From assembly GCA_019614645.1 (NCBI GenBank), contig JABWDB010000001.1, positions 28,823,501 to 28,887,500 on the forward strand: a DNA stretch of 64,000 nt, given 5' to 3'. The translations under genes and the position numbers were made by a program. Shown piece after piece: positions 18,977-34,000 of this stretch. Numbering within the stretch: position 1 is the stretch's first letter; each line of letters starts with the position of its first letter. This DNA comes from Stratiolaelaps scimitus. Lineage: Eukaryota; Arthropoda; Arachnida; Mesostigmata; Laelapidae. Below the pieces are notes generated by a model. The model was not told where the DNA came from and searched no databases. It worked only from the letters and a program-made list of their open reading frames with translations.

Positions 18977-21900
18977 GTAAGGATGAGTGTGGACTGCTTT
19001 TGAACAACCAGAAACAGTTGCTGTGGCCTACGTTGCAGCAGTGTGTTCTTCTCGTATTACTATGATTGCATTAGTAAATTTTCCGGGCTGACTTACACCC
19101 CCTTAAACAGTCAGCTTTCGGCGTTCCTTTGCAGGACGGATCTCTTTAGATACAGAAATGTGCAACAGTGGGAATCGATTCCCGTGTATGCGCCTGCGTG
19201 TCGCGCGGACACTAATGCACCACGCCGACGAGCTCGACACAATGGCTGCTATTACTAATACTATGATATACTAGTATATTAACCTATTGTAGCCATGCCT
19301 TAAAATATCCGGCTTTGTAGGGAGAGCATGTACTTAATTTACAAGTGGACTTCACGGTTTAGGTGCACACACCCCGCAAGGATAACAACAACAGTAACAA
19401 CAATAACATTAACCTTTACTACCTTAATTTCCTTTACTCAACTATCATGTCACCTTTAACTGCATAATCGATAGAGGTTACGTTGTGCGGTATATTTCTT
19501 CGATACCGATTGAAAATGTAGCAGATCTAGCACCTCACACGGAACTACACCTATGCCGACAAGGGCAGTGTGGGGGTGCGTAGTCAAGGATAGTGATGCG
19601 ATCTCCTTTTTTTGAGGGGTACGTGACGCAGGGTTCGAAGGAGAGCGTTATCTCAACAACACCGCAGTAGCCTGTCGCCGTCTGCCATCTACGGCTTCTC
19701 CTGCGCGTGGCGTTTCTAGTTATACAATGTCCCGCGTTCCCCTGTTCTGCCCTCTTGTCGCAGTGGCACCCTTCGGCTGACTGAGGCACGACTCACTGCA
19801 GGCGACGCTAATGAGCGAGGGAGGCGATTATTGTCAATCAGCTGATTCACGCCTCGGGTAGCGGACAGCGGCACCAGCCGGATCTTGCCCCTTGACCAGC
19901 CAGCAGATAGAAGCAGTCGCCAGACCACTTCTAGCTCCTTCCAGTCTACGTGAACGTCAAGAGTATGACAGCTACCCTAACGGAGCCGCTTAGGCGATGG
20001 GACTTTGTGCGTTAGCGGCTGCGGGAGTTAAGCGAGCAAGCGGGACGGGAACTCATCTGAAGGCCTTCTCATGCTTTGATTATTCGAGCTGGTAGTCGAC
20101 AGGGGTGTGGGTGTAGGAAGCTCGGGGGTTGAGTGAGGGCAGACATTTGCGAGGAATAAGGCAAGTCCTGTCCCTGAAGGCCTGCTGACCCATGTGTCCT
20201 GGAGATAACCATCGCTCCTGTAACCGTCCTGCCATTCCCGTTCTGCCAGCCACCAATAAGACAAGCTAGAACATTTATGAAAGCATTGTCCAGTCAATAT
20301 TAGTAATAATAGTAATAATGATAATAATAATAATAGTAACAACAACAGCAACAACGACCAGTTATCATCGTCCCGCTCAGCCGGTAGTCGCTAATACCTC
20401 CTTCGTATTCGTACTGCCTACCCTCTGATGGAGGGTAGATAGGTGGCGATCTTCGTCACTGCTGTGTAGAACTACAATCGAGAGGCTCGCGTGGGCCCCT
20501 GTTTGATAACGATTGTACTACAGTCTGGTTATATGGGTTGCAAGGGGACTGCACGCGCGAACGAAAAGAGGCTCCCGCCCTTCTCTATCTCTCTCTCTCT
20601 CTCTGTGTCAGGCAAGTGGAAGTTAGGTCGGAGGGCTTGATGCGGGTGATGGGGCCGAGATGGTGAGGGGATATGAGCGCTTTAGTTCGCCTGCCAGTGA
20701 TGCTTGCGTTCGGTGTCCCAACAGCGGGTGCGCAGGCGCAAATTGACCGCCGTGGGCGCTGAAATTATTTGGCTTGACGAAATATGGAGGACGGGTGATT
20801 CCGGCGGCAGCGAGCGGCGAATGGCCGGCGACAGGGCGTCGACGGTATCCTTCGTTGTCATCGCCGCCGCTGCCGGGAGAGCCAGAGACGAGGGCTAAGA
20901 CGTCCTAACGAGGGAACGACGACTGAGTGAGGCGCTTACTCCTTGACAGACAGTTGTCGGCCTTGCCGTTCGTCGTTGGCCGGTCGTGTGTCGGCCCGGT
21001 GGCAAGGACCCATATCGGGCAGGGTTTTCTCCGTATCCGCTTCATTGGGCCTTCAGACTGGCTAGCCAGCCGGCCTGCGGCACTGCCTTCATATTAATGA
21101 ATAATGTACACCCAGATCCCGGCGGTCATTGGAGCCGTTGGCTAATCGCGATGCAAGAGATGTCCCCTGAACATCGTAGTAACTTGCATATTTGTGATGT
21201 GAACGATAAGTAAGCAGTAAACGAGGTTTGCCTAACGCTGAAGCCACGGGGACATCTACTATGGGCACAGTGCTTGTGAATCGAGCTAACGTTAACGACA
21301 TTAATGACAATACGTAGTCGCAATACTTAGTCATCTATCCCAGTAGAGGCAATAGTAGTAATAGTTGTAGTAGCAGACATAATGACTCTGCTTGTTTTGT
21401 GTTCGTTGAATTGCAGCAAAACTCGACGCGGTCAAGACCTATATGCGAATGCGCCATGTTCCCGATCATCTGCAAAACAAGGTGATCCGTTGGTTTGACT
21501 ATCTATGGATGACGCAGAAATCTTCGGATGAGGAGCGGTCTGTCGGCTGTTTGCCCGACAAGCTAAAGGCTGAGATAGCTATTCACGTGCACCTGGACAC
21601 GCTCAAGCGCGTCGAGATCTTCCAGAATACCGAGGCGGGCTTCCTATGTGAGCTGGTGCTTCGACTCCGGCCCGTGCTGTTTTCACCGGGAGACTACATA
21701 TGCAGAAAAGGTCAGTCTGCCATTTATTGAGTCAACACTCGTTGGTCAGCTGGTTGGAAAGCCAACAAACTGCCCAGCTACCAGCGTATGTGGTACTGCT
21801 TGCCTGTCCGCCTGCCGACGCTTCAACAGCTACCGACCCTTGTTTCCACTTAACCGGTGTTGCGTTAGGCTCAAGCATCAAGCGCCAAACGACGTGCATG

Positions 21901-24900
21901 CAACACTCATATAACCTATACTTCATATAACCGATCCTCAGTCGAAATTTCACATCATCCAACAGCTGGAACACAGTCGCTTGAAGTAATGTCAGAGAAC
22001 TTAAGCATTCTATGTAGTTCCTTTAATAAATCAATAAAGCCTTACGTTACCCGTTGTGTGGTCATCTCGTCTCGGCCCATAGACGTTCTGTTAAAATTCA
22101 TTCACTGTTGCCCACGGTTGCATCGCGACCGGCGCTTACACATAGTCTACGTATTTTTGCGGTGTCAACGAACGACATGCGGTTGTTTTACATATATGGT
22201 CGCTGCGTTGGCGTTCAGGATGGTCAATCGGGGCTTGCTTGCGGTTGCCTGTTTCGGGTACGATAATCATATATATATAGATACTTGCTTTCTAGCTAGT
22301 CAATAATATTGTCCTCGATCCGCTGCCTTGCTTCTCTGTCTGCATAGCATAGCTGACTCATCCGATAACATGTAATAGCTGGTGTAATGCATACTTCGGC
22401 AAGATGCTTACTTGCACTATTGTTGTAACCGTTGTCGAGAAGTGCGACTTCGCCGTGAAATCCAAACGTCTATGCCGCACCCGGCTCATTGTGTATAGTC
22501 GCCAATTAACACGAATAACAACAGTAATCAGCTGTCGTTGCTGTATCAGAAGGAAAATAGCATTTCGAGCATATCCTTAAATTGGAGGGACTCATCCATC
22601 GGATGGGGAATCAGATCACGGGTTTTGTTTTGACAAAGATGGGTGTTAATCGCTACCGTGAACATTTTCTCCCCAGATACTTGCCTGGTTGCTTGCCTTT
22701 CAGCGTATGACCTCTGGGCCGCTTCGAATGAGCCATCGTTAAACTCGCAAATATACTCTGGCATGACCACGTTTCAAATGATGACATTGCGATGCCTCAA
22801 CGCTATGAGAGGGAATTGCGCCTTATATGTGTTGTTCATGCTTGTTCGAACTGAGCTTCGTGTCTACTGTCCGATTCAATCTTCCAGCTACTAATACAAC
22901 TCTTATTATATTTGTTACTTTGTCTATATGTGACGACGTGGATCATACCTGGCCCACGTCTGTGCACTGTGTTGTTGTTGTTGTTGTTGTCTTCTGCGTA
23001 CTGTTCATATACGGTATCGTTTTTCAGGCGAGGTTGGAAAGGAAATGTATATTGTGAACAGGGGCAAGTTGCAGGTCGTGGCCGACGATGGCAAGACGGT
23101 GCTAGCTACCCTGCGAGCAGGGAGCTACTTCGGGGAGATCTCGATCCTCAACATGGGTACCGCGGGCAATCGGCGTACGGCGTCGGTACGCTCAGTCGGC
23201 TACTCGGATCTGTTCTGCCTGTACAAGCACGACATGTGGGACGTGCTGAAGGATTATCCAGCCGCCAGAGTGCGGCTCGAAGCAATAGCCGTGAAACGCC
23301 TAGAAAAGTACAAAAAGGAGCCCATCAAGAAAAGTAGGTGGTTGACGCCGCTGACTCAAGCCCACGCCGGTCCCTTGGGCCACCTGGGGCCTCCGGGCCA
23401 CCCGTGCCTATCTCACCCTCCCGGCGTCCCCGGGGCCTGGCACCCCTCCTGCCAGGGCGCCGCGGGCGGCTTTGGCCTGTACTGTGACGCCCTCGCCGGC
23501 TGTTTGCCGGCATTCCCCGCGTCTAACTATCCCTACGCGCGCATGCACCCGCTCGACCGGGCCGCCAGATCTAGGGTCTACGCTTCCGAAGCAGGGCTCG
23601 CCGACGAACTGCTTGAGCTTGAGAAAGGTCGGTGCCTGGTTGCGTGCTGGAGACGCGACAATCGAATCCCAATCATTTCCTTTCAGTTCCTCTTGGCTAT
23701 TCTCATTTGTCTGAGATCTGTGTGTGTGTGTGGTGGTGTTTTTTTTGTGTTGATTTTCGATATAGCGAATGCTAGCGAGCATTGTTTCGCTTCCGCGTTT
23801 CGCCTCGAGCAGTAGTGTTGTTCATTGTCCGTAGTATCGAACACCGATCTCGTTTCGTCCGGTTACCATTGTACTCTTGTAGATCAACTACGTTGACTTC
23901 GACGACGACTATGACTATTGTTACAATTAACAATTGCATTAGCAAGTAACCATGCTGAATGAATGAATTGACTGGCTAATTGACGGATTGGTTGATAGGC
24001 TCATTGATTGACAGATAGATTAACACGGAACAGGAATGAATGATTGATTAGGAGTGCTCCGATATTTGTCTGATTGAAGGTATTGCGTCTCGCAGCATCT
24101 TACCAATAATGATACCATACTATAGTTTTGGCTGGTTCGCATATATATATATAGATATACATATATATATATATATATATATAGCAGCTCAGAGGTATGT
24201 CTGCTGGTGCCCATCAGATTATGTACAACAGACTACGGGTTTGGGTGAGTCGTAAAGCGTCACTTTGCAGTTAGGAAGTAGCAGGTGTGCCAGTTCGAAT
24301 AACTTTTATACAATGTAGAAAATTACAAAGTGTTAGCCACTGTTTCGGTCATTCCACGTTGCGTTTCCAAACTGCACAGCGACTCTATATTGACTCAGCC
24401 TCTGTTCTAAGCTGATTGATGAAAATCGATTTTCTGCCGCTTTACCGCAAATACAGTAGCTGAAGCAGCATTGCTATTGTTTGGTAGACAGCACATACGT
24501 ATATACAGGGTGTTAGTAAAGCTACGCAATCCTACGGGACACTAGCCGACGTCCGACGGCTGCAAGGGTTACATTTTTGTTGAGCAATTTTTGCTTCGCT
24601 TTTTCTTATATTAAATGCCTATTTAGATTAGGCATTTAATACAGACACTAGTTGAAGAAGGACGAATAATTTCAAAGAAATATAATAAAATACAAATTTT
24701 TTTTTGCTTTTTTTTTTAATTGTTGAAAAATGTGGCCCCCAACTGGACATCTTCAAGGGCAACTTTTTCTTGAATTCATAATTTACGCTCATCCTTTTTG
24801 ATTCAACTGATTGCGCGGAAGCATAGGGCTGCGTGAACACTTTACGAACATCCTGTATATTGGCAGGGGCCACGGCAGTGCGTATCCACCACGTGGTCTT

Positions 24901-25736
24901 AGACTACCAATGGATACCCGGCGATTGTGCATGGTTCGGTAAAATCCGCAGTATGAGTAACTACGAACATGATAATATCGGCTATACGATGCGACTATTT
25001 GACAGTTTTTTTTGCTCCGATGTTCATTATGCCTAACCTACTTACTATAGACATGACCAGTTCTTTTCGTCCCACGAGTATGTCGGCGTCTGTTTGCCTG
25101 GGTTCACCACCACGGCGTTTGTTAGGCACAAACACACGTATGCACATGGGCTCATATAAACACAGGGTCGTATCCATTCAATACTTAGTTAAGGTGTTCT
25201 CCCTTGATTTATTCAAACAGACAATAATAATTAAGAATTAGTTCTCCCTTAGTCGTTGTCTAGTGTGTCGAAGGAACAATATAAGGAATCGTCTATTGAA
25301 AACTTGCTTTTTACAAGTCCGACTAGTCTAGTCTGCATTTGCGTATTTATTTAGTCAACTTTTCCCTAAAGGCATGCAACCACTTATTCAGTACGTGTTC
25401 AGAGTTCTCCAGGGGGGATGCCTTTAGTTAGATGCCAAGCTAGATCCTCTACAACCGGTCCAATGCCCGAAGAAGCCTCTTCCGGTCGGCCTTTTTCGAG
25501 GTCCCGCCGTCTTATCTTTTCTAATTCCTCATTTTTCCGCATCATTCCGACTACTCGAGTTTGGCGGGGTAACGCTAGTTGCCATAGAAATAGACAATCG
25601 GCAGTGGCAGTGTGGCTTGGTCTTGGGTTTTTTCCCTAAATTGCGTGTCGCATCAACGATGAGAATGTTTCCAAAGTTCGTTCTACATTTCTCCTTCGCC
25701 CGAAGTATATAAGCATATATATATATATATATACAA

Positions 25737-25774
<38 letters not shown>

Positions 25775-28046
25775 CTCGAGTGGGTAGCGGGCAGCAGAGG
25801 TCCGCAGGCTTTGCTTGTGGTAGTGGCGGGTCAGCAGGAGCACCCGACGTCCAAGTCGTGCGTCGAGCAAAAGCCGTCGACCAGAACCAATCTACGTTCT
25901 GTCCTTACCTCCTCCTCTTCTGCTGTGCGGAACGAGTCAGATCTAGGACTCGCAGCCCCCTTCTCCTCGTGAGGAGTCTCTTGGCGAGCGGATGGACGAA
26001 TGAATGAACTGTGCACCGAAGCATCTATGCAGCACCATCACTGATGCTGCTGCTGCTTCTGCTGCTGGTTCGTGCTACACTTTCCCCGAGCGATAGTTGC
26101 GCGAGAAGATCTATAATAGTTTGTTGCCGGGGCAGGCGTGTGCACCCTGCAAGCATCTGCTCATGCCGTTTGCCTGTTTAGAAGAGCAAGCCTGTTCATC
26201 CGTTCGCAAGCGTTCTATGTATGTATGCTATGGCTGGGCAAGCAAGCACGCGAAATGGTAGACTACCACTGCTGCCCCAACTGCTATTACTACCGCTGCT
26301 ATTGCAACTGCTGCCAGCCATCCTGCTAGGCCGCAAGCGTGCAAGCCGAGATGCAGCAGACAGATAAAGGACGCAATCAGGACAGCAGCTTGGCCTGTTC
26401 GGTCCTTTCTGTCTCCATTCGCCGCCCAATCCCCTGCTAGTGACTGACCCATGTGTGATGGATGTGATGGCTACAAGCTCTGTTGTATCCGCTTCGGCGC
26501 TCGGTCGGTCTGTCGGGTCGACGGATGAACCCACTGTGGGGCCGATACCCACGAGTCTGCCGAAGCAGGCGGCTGGCCAGTCCGCTCCGGTCAGGCCCGC
26601 TTACCCTCTAGACCGCCGTAAGGCAGCGAGGCAGCGAGTCTACAGCTTGAGATCGAGGCGATACGATATTAACGTATTAAAACAGATCCCAAGCAGGGCT
26701 CCTATCCTGTTTTTATGATTCAAACGATCCGGGATAGGATAAGTAACAGCCGGCGATTGACTCTCCATTGTTCCTTAATCTTGTAATACCATATTGTGAA
26801 TGTTGCTTTTTCATAAAAGTATTGCGCAAAAGAAAAAGGTTTCGTATAACACTAAAAAGTGTGACGTCCGCTGGCGCATTCGTCAAAACTTTTTCTCGTC
26901 GCCGCCTACGAAATATTTTCCTTGACTCGTTCAGACAAACAAGCACATATGGTACGTTTTTGGCTGGCGATACTTTGTAGAAATCGTTTGATCCGGCTAG
27001 TTAGCGGTAGACGGATTGAGTTTAGCGAGAGTGTAGCCAGTCGCGCGTATAAGGACACTTGAATTGCTGGAATTGGCCTATGCTAATCGGCGTAGCGGCC
27101 TGTGTTCGCCGCATAGAAGATAAGAATAATAGTATGATGACTCGTGGTGAGTTTATAGAGGCAATCAGACACGCCGGGTCGGTCCCTTGTATCCGCCTCC
27201 CCCTGTATCGGCCACTCATGGTTGGACTCTGCTAGTTAGGAGGTCTGCTTGGCCTGCGTATGCTATGCAGCTCTGCTTGCGCTTGAAGCCGAAGGCTTGT
27301 CGTCAGCTTAGAAATTTTCGGGGCATGACGCTCAGCCAACATTTAACGTCTACCGTAGAACTGCTTTCGGCATTGCTTCATAAGACAGAGCCCTTTTAAA
27401 TGCAAATGCATAACGGTGGGTATCGAGCCCGTGCGCCTATTGTCCGTCTCCTCCGATTGCAAGGCGCACACGAATTCAACCACCAGGCCACCGAGCTTGA
27501 CGTCGTCTGCCTGTGCCAACCCAACGAGGCCTCGGGACTGGGAGGCGACGAGTGGTTCGTTCGATGCCAGCGAAGACGATAGATCGACGATGGGCCTAGT
27601 AGCGAAGGGTATACAGTCGCCAGCGGCGCTACAGCACGGTGAGGTTTGTCTACGGTCGCCCTCCTGACTGCTTAGCTGGTCCGTGTTGCCCAACGAATAA
27701 ACGAGCGGCGACATCGGCGACGTTGCCAACAACCGCTGAAAACGACCGACGAGGTTGGCGCTGCTCGTGGCAGCTGTTTCTCCCGCCAATGTTTCTCGGC
27801 TCAGAGGCAACGTGGCAGGATATGATCTAGGAGTGTTCGCTGACTTAGTGTTCCCCAGGGACGGCTCGTTGCAGCCGTCTCTGCCGGCAGCTGACAGTCG
27901 ACAGGCGGCTCCCCCTGTGATTCCGGCCTGAGTCTGCGCTGTTCTCACCGTTTGTCGAATGGCCGATCTCGCTGGCGTTTGCTCTCCTGCCCGTACCTCC
28001 CCTTTCGATATCTCTATCTATCTCTACTCTTTTTTCTCTCTCTTTG

Positions 28047-28079
<33 letters not shown>

Positions 28080-31000
28080 ATCAATCTCTCTACTCTCTCT
28101 CTCTATTGGCTTCGCATTCCCTCGACGCGCAGCTCAGCCAGCCAGCCAGCCAGCGCTGACCCGTGTCCGCGTACACTCACGGCACGTGAGCACGCTGATG
28201 ATGCGGACGAAGCATGCAGGTACCAGCAGGTAGTTAGAGAAGAACGAGCGGATAGCCTTAACGAACGAACTATTGTCGAACTGTCGCCGCGCCGATCAGG
28301 GTCACCGGCTGTATAATGGCATGTTAGTGAACAGCGGATGCATTAGTCCTCTTTTCGACACAAACACATAGGGACATCGAAGAACGACTTCGCACACAGG
28401 AAGAATGCCCGGTTCTACTGTTTATTTATAATGCCACTATCCGATGTGTAATGGCAATCCTTGCATGGATAATGCTATTCTGATTTTGCCCGATACGCTG
28501 CTACTGTCCGATACTTCGCAAAGGAAATTACCTAATTGGCGTAATTATCCAGCTATAATGTACGCATTTCATGTGCAGGGCAAAATATCTCGATTAGTCA
28601 AACTGAATCGAGGAGGACAGGGTGTCACGAAGCTAACACACGTATGTCCTGCATTTCAACACACGCAGAAATTTCAACACCCAAATACGTCTCGTTTGCT
28701 ATTTTGCCTGTTCAACTGTATGATTTCGATGTCGTCATTTCGACGATTATACAACCGCGATTATGATCCGGAAGAAATCCCCTGGAACACAATCCTATGG
28801 ACATTGTTTCTCACACACACGGCCATTTCTATCCGTAGACGTTGCCAGATCCACATATAATATATGTGACAGTAGCAGTAGTAGTGGTAGCTGACGGTAA
28901 AAAGCAGTACCGTGGACCTCTCATTAGTAATAGCTGACGCCTGCATACGTTCGACGTAAAGACAGCTAGATAATGGGTGGCCGTCGCTGACAACGGCACG
29001 TTACGGCGCCAGAGCTTTAGAATGCGGCAATGATGCGGAACCTGTGGCATTAGGTCTCCACTGCGCTATTGGAACTATCGTGTCCAACTGTCGAAACGAC
29101 CGCTGACAGACCACTACTACTCTCTCTCCCGGAACGCGTAGAGCTCCACTGTTCGGCTATACGGTTTTCATTGTTCCCTGTTCGCTTTCAACAAGCTAGC
29201 AGCACAAGTTCACTTGGCGGACTTCGACGCGTGTTTCTGTTTATCCGAGTGCTCCCATATCTAATATCATATCAGCCGTCATGCTGCTATTGCTGCTACT
29301 GCTGCTGCTGCCGCCGCTGCCGCCGCTGTTGTATGCGCTGCTTGGCATCGTTTCTCATCGATCCCTTGTCACCCTCGAAACATTGATATCACGGCCATTA
29401 TCATCCTCGTGATCGCTCCATCGAAGTGCCATCACGTCATCATCGTACATCAGTACATCACATCAGTCATCAGACAAAAGAATCGACAGTCCACGACACT
29501 ATGAGCAGCAGGGGTCGAACAAAAACGATACGAACTCGAAAATAGCGGAAGCGTTCCTCTTATCCCTTTGAATTGATTTATTTAGTCGAAACATTTGGGG
29601 TAGGCAAAGCAGCCGCCTTCGGGAGCTGGCATTCGCATTGTGGATAGGCGAATGAAGATGTCATGCAGCGTCGAGACGGGAGGGCTCGCCTCCAGCATCC
29701 ACTCTAACCATACGTTTGTGCCGCTTTTATCGCTGTCGCTGCCTCTGGACTTCAATTTCATCACGATATCATCTCGTTCATCGGCTGGTTCGCGTTGTCG
29801 CGTTAACAACAGTGGCGATGGGGCGCAGTAGAAGCACCCCGGGACTGCTCGAATCTCGCGGGAAGAAGACCCTGGAAGACACTCCGGTGCGAGACGACTT
29901 CCTCACCCGATCCAAGCCGATCAAGGCTTCATCCACCTGTGAGTAGGCCATCGCGCAGCTACTGCCGCGCTCGGCGGCGGCTGCGGCTGCTGTGTCCCGC
30001 CGGTGGCTGTAGATAGCGAGCGAGCGGGGCGTAGCGTCGATGAAGGTGCTGTCATTATATATTACCTAGTGCTGCCTTTTTAGGCATTTTCTTTTTCTTT
30101 GTTATTTTGTTCGAACTACCGCGGCTGCTGCTACTGTGCTAGCTGTTGACGTTGCCGCTGCTGCGACGGCAGGTTGACACTGTTTTGGGAGCGAGCTGAA
30201 AATAGACCTCATCCTGACCAATCGGAGTAATGCCTGTATAGATAATTCAAGCCAGGCGAAGGGTGTCCAATTGTCTAAGCAATGGTCCTGTTATCTGTGC
30301 ACAACGTGCGATGACATTTTCGGTCGCAGCGTCTTTTCAGATACCTCCTATGTACCTTGGTCGACAGCTGGAATTGTTCTTACTTTAATTGGTTATTGCT
30401 GTTGTTATTGTTCTCCTTATCATTATTATTGTTGTTGCTGTTGTTGGTGTGGTTTTCCGTTCTTTCCTCTAATATCTCCAGCTATTTCGCCATTTGTCGC
30501 TGTTACAGGTTCGAGTCCTAGCGGCCAACGAGAAAGCCATGCGCGATCGTATCTTGAAAACCGAGAGCAGCAGCAGTCGGGGTGCTGTGTGATTAGTGGT
30601 ACCCCGGCAGCAGCAACAGCAGCAGGTGCGCAGTCGGGGACGCGAGTCTCTGGTCAGAGCACCGGGCACGCTGTCCACCCCGTCTCCGGATACACCGTAT
30701 GCCCTCCTGGTCAGGATCCTCAACCGGGTTATCCCGGCCCTCCCAGCCACACGGGAGGCCGTTCCCCGAACCTCGTGCCACACGCTCAACAGCACGTGCA
30801 CACAATCTCTCACGTTCCCGGTGCCATCTCCGGTCTCCACTCTCTCCACCAGCAACAACCTCAACCTTCGTCTCCGCTACCTCACTACCTCAATCTGCCG
30901 GCTACGCCCCACGGCACTGCCGGCGCCACAACTTTCACATTCCAAGGTATGACAGCCATTTCACGTATCGCGGGAGCCTGCAAAGCCCGGCAGGCTCCAT

Positions 31001-34000
31001 TCGCTTTCGCTTGGCCGCCGTTCGCCTCTTTCACCTTTTGCTCGATGCTTCGTGTTCGTGTTCGTGCACCAACGACTCGGCACTCGGCGTTCACCTCCAC
31101 AAACGCACGGCTTTTTCGCGATCTCACCGGCACCATTCGGCCTCGACTGAGCTGCCTCCCCTCATCTCTCCCTCTCTCTCTCTCTCTATGTATATATATA
31201 TATATATATATCATTTCCTCTCACCATTTCTCCCGCGCTGCTTCCAACATATTTTCTCACTTTCAGCGCCATTCCATGTAGGAAGACCTTTCAGTATTTG
31301 CCTTCCGGGCCCTGTCAGAGTCAAATAGTTCTGACGTCCCACCAACGTGGGACCACGGCCGCGGTGACGACTAAGGCGACTATTAAAGTATACCACTGCT
31401 CGGGAGCGTGTGCTGTGCTATGCCGCACCCCAGCTCACGAGGCATAGTTAGCCATTTCGACTGCGTTGGGTTTGCTTGAGTTGGGTTTCCATTTTATGTC
31501 TCTCATGCACGAAGAAAAAAAAAACAAGAGCTAAATTGGCGTCACACTGGACGACGCTGGGAAGCAGAGGAAGGTGAAGGGGCTTCTGGAGAGCGACTCT
31601 GCGAGGAGGAAGCATTTCACGTATTGCGCCGTGAGTGTTTTTTTTTTTCTTATTTTCTATCTTTCTTGGGCGGTTTTTTCTCTCGTTCGCTTCCTTCGCA
31701 CTGGCCTGAGACAACTCATCCTCATAGAGGACGGGACCGTCCAACCACCGTCACTGACGGTTGGTGCTTCTTACAGTCGTGGCTGTTACTGCGACTGCTG
31801 CTGTCGGCGGTGGGTGGCAGCGGCGGCAGCGGCGGTCCCACAAAGGAGACTCCGCTGGACGAGTCCTTTTCTTTTTTCATTCTGTCGGTCGTCACCTTCT
31901 CTCCACTCTGTCGAGTCCTGGCGCTGCTTCCCTGGATTAGGATACCGACCCTCGCTTTCTGAATCAGAGCCGCGGCGAGAGCGCGCTCGGTGGTGGTTGC
32001 TGTGGAAAGCTGGATGGCTGCGCTAAGCTGGGGCCTAGCGGGCAGGCAGGCAGACAGGCCACGGAAGCAGAAGCGACGGCGACAGCCAGCGAAGCCAGGA
32101 GTAGTAGAAGCAGCAGCAGCAGCCGCCGCTTCCGGGTGACGGCAGCACCCTCTGAGTAGGGATGGATAGATGGCTGGATAAACAGGTGGGGCTGGTCTGA
32201 TCCGTGATTAGTTTCCAGAGGGGCTTCTCGGAATGTTAGGAGCCCACAGATGTCCACCTCCGTTGGCGCTGTCCGCTTCGGTGAGGTCTGCTCAGGACAT
32301 ACGCAGGCAACAGTGTCTCTCCCTCTCAGTGTCTGTTTGCCTGGCAGCTCACTGGTCCCCATCGTCCGTCCGCCGTGGTCCAGCGGTGCGGTACTGTACG
32401 ATGTCGCTGTCGTGGCCCGCACCACCTGTTCCTGTACTCTTTTACTGTCGCCACGATTATCTGCCGGCAGACGTCTCTTACAGACGTCTCGCTGTCATCG
32501 TTGTTCCATAGTGCCCTCATCCTCCAGAGCATTGGCCACTCTCTCTCGTACTAACCAGCCTCATGTCCGTCCCAATCCCGGGCGATCGCACCACCGCGTC
32601 CCTACGTTCCCGCGTCCCCCGGCTCTTTCACTGCTCTCGTCGTTCTCGGTATCTAGCACGGTATACGGACAGCCAGGGCCGTGCGGATACCTGAGTGGCT
32701 TTTCTCGACACCGCTTCACCCGACCGGCCGACCACGCGGTCACCCAGCAGATTCTGGGCTGCCGTAGAAAGGGATCGGTTGGCGCATGATTCACGAGCCT
32801 ATCGTTCTTCCCCTTCCTAGCGGTCCAGTGTCTGCCAGCAGGCTTTACGCGTACTGGAGCTCCTTGACTGACCTGCCTTGCCTGTCACCAGGGGTCTTTT
32901 ATTGCCAGCGGCGGCCAGGCCCCCACAACTCGTACGGCAGCAAACGTCGTTTCATTGGCCTATGTTTCCTCTTAGATTCGCTTCCGTTCCCAGATGCTCT
33001 GTCCGACGCGGCTGCCCGCACCACCATGCTCGTAATGATAGTATTATATAATAGTTATAATAGCTCGCGTTGGCTGTTCCTTTCGAAACATATACGCACG
33101 TGTGTGACGCTAGTATTAAGTATTGGCTATTGCCATAGCGTAACTGACTGCCTCGCCTTATTTTGCATGCCCGAGCACCTAACAGTAAATTGCTTGATGA
33201 TACGGTTCGCCCCGGCATGAGGATAGCACTCAGCGACCAACCAATCAACGAATCAATTAAACAAACAAACGAAGTGCACGTTCGTGGAAACGACGTCCAC
33301 GAAACAAACGTGAGTCGTTCCGACTGTTATTGCTATTACTCTCGTCACGTTATCGGTTAACACTCTCAATGTGATTTGCCTGTTGATGTTGCTCAAATTT
33401 GTTCGTCCAGCAGGGCCTCACGCTTTCATTCCCATTCCAACTGGAACGCCAGTTCTCGCGAGTCGAAGCTCTCCGTACACGGACTACACGAACATAAGTC
33501 CCGTGAGCAGCAATGAACCTACTACAGTAGCGCCACCTACCGCTCTTTATGGTACTTCTCCGGGCAACTCGAGTACTGCGACTGGGGCGGGACCCTCTAC
33601 TCATCTTCTTGTGCCTAGCCCACTTCAAATATCAGGTAAGTCAATGGGGGAACGGGGGGAACGGGGGGGGGGGGGTGTCAACGGCGTTGGCGGTGTCGGT
33701 TGCAAGTCAGTGCCAAGTCGGGAGGCAAATTGCCCCGTTGTCGTCCGCGCAGGCAGATCCGCTCAGTCTGAGCCTTTTGCAGCTTTACGTGCTGCTGCTT
33801 GTTGTAGGGGGAAGGACTTGTTATATGGGAGCTGCCTGCCGTTTGCCTTTCCGCCAGCGGGAAGCAGGCAGCTGCCAACAGGTCTCTTTCACTGCTCCAC
33901 CCATACAAGCACCCGAAGGAGCCAAGCACCCACACAGCCACACGCCAACTTGCTCGCCCGTCCGCCCGCCCGCCCGCTCGTTCACTCACTCGCTCGCTCA

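Larger units (their letters stand above)
23628..29812 (+). other. Cngl: Cngl intron 3
   Basis: The largest intron, 6.2 kb. It carries the TIR element at 24504-24857, the SINE copy at 27312-27493, a (TA)n/(AG)n compound tract at 25714-25771 and a 90-bp CT-rich tract at 28020-28107. I see no convincing exon. Confidence 0.65.

Noticed and set aside
27414..27493. Functional tRNA gene
   Set aside because: Stem and boxes are tRNA-like, but the anticodon arm is imperfect and the same unit with an attached body recurs at 10574-10756, so it is a SINE head.
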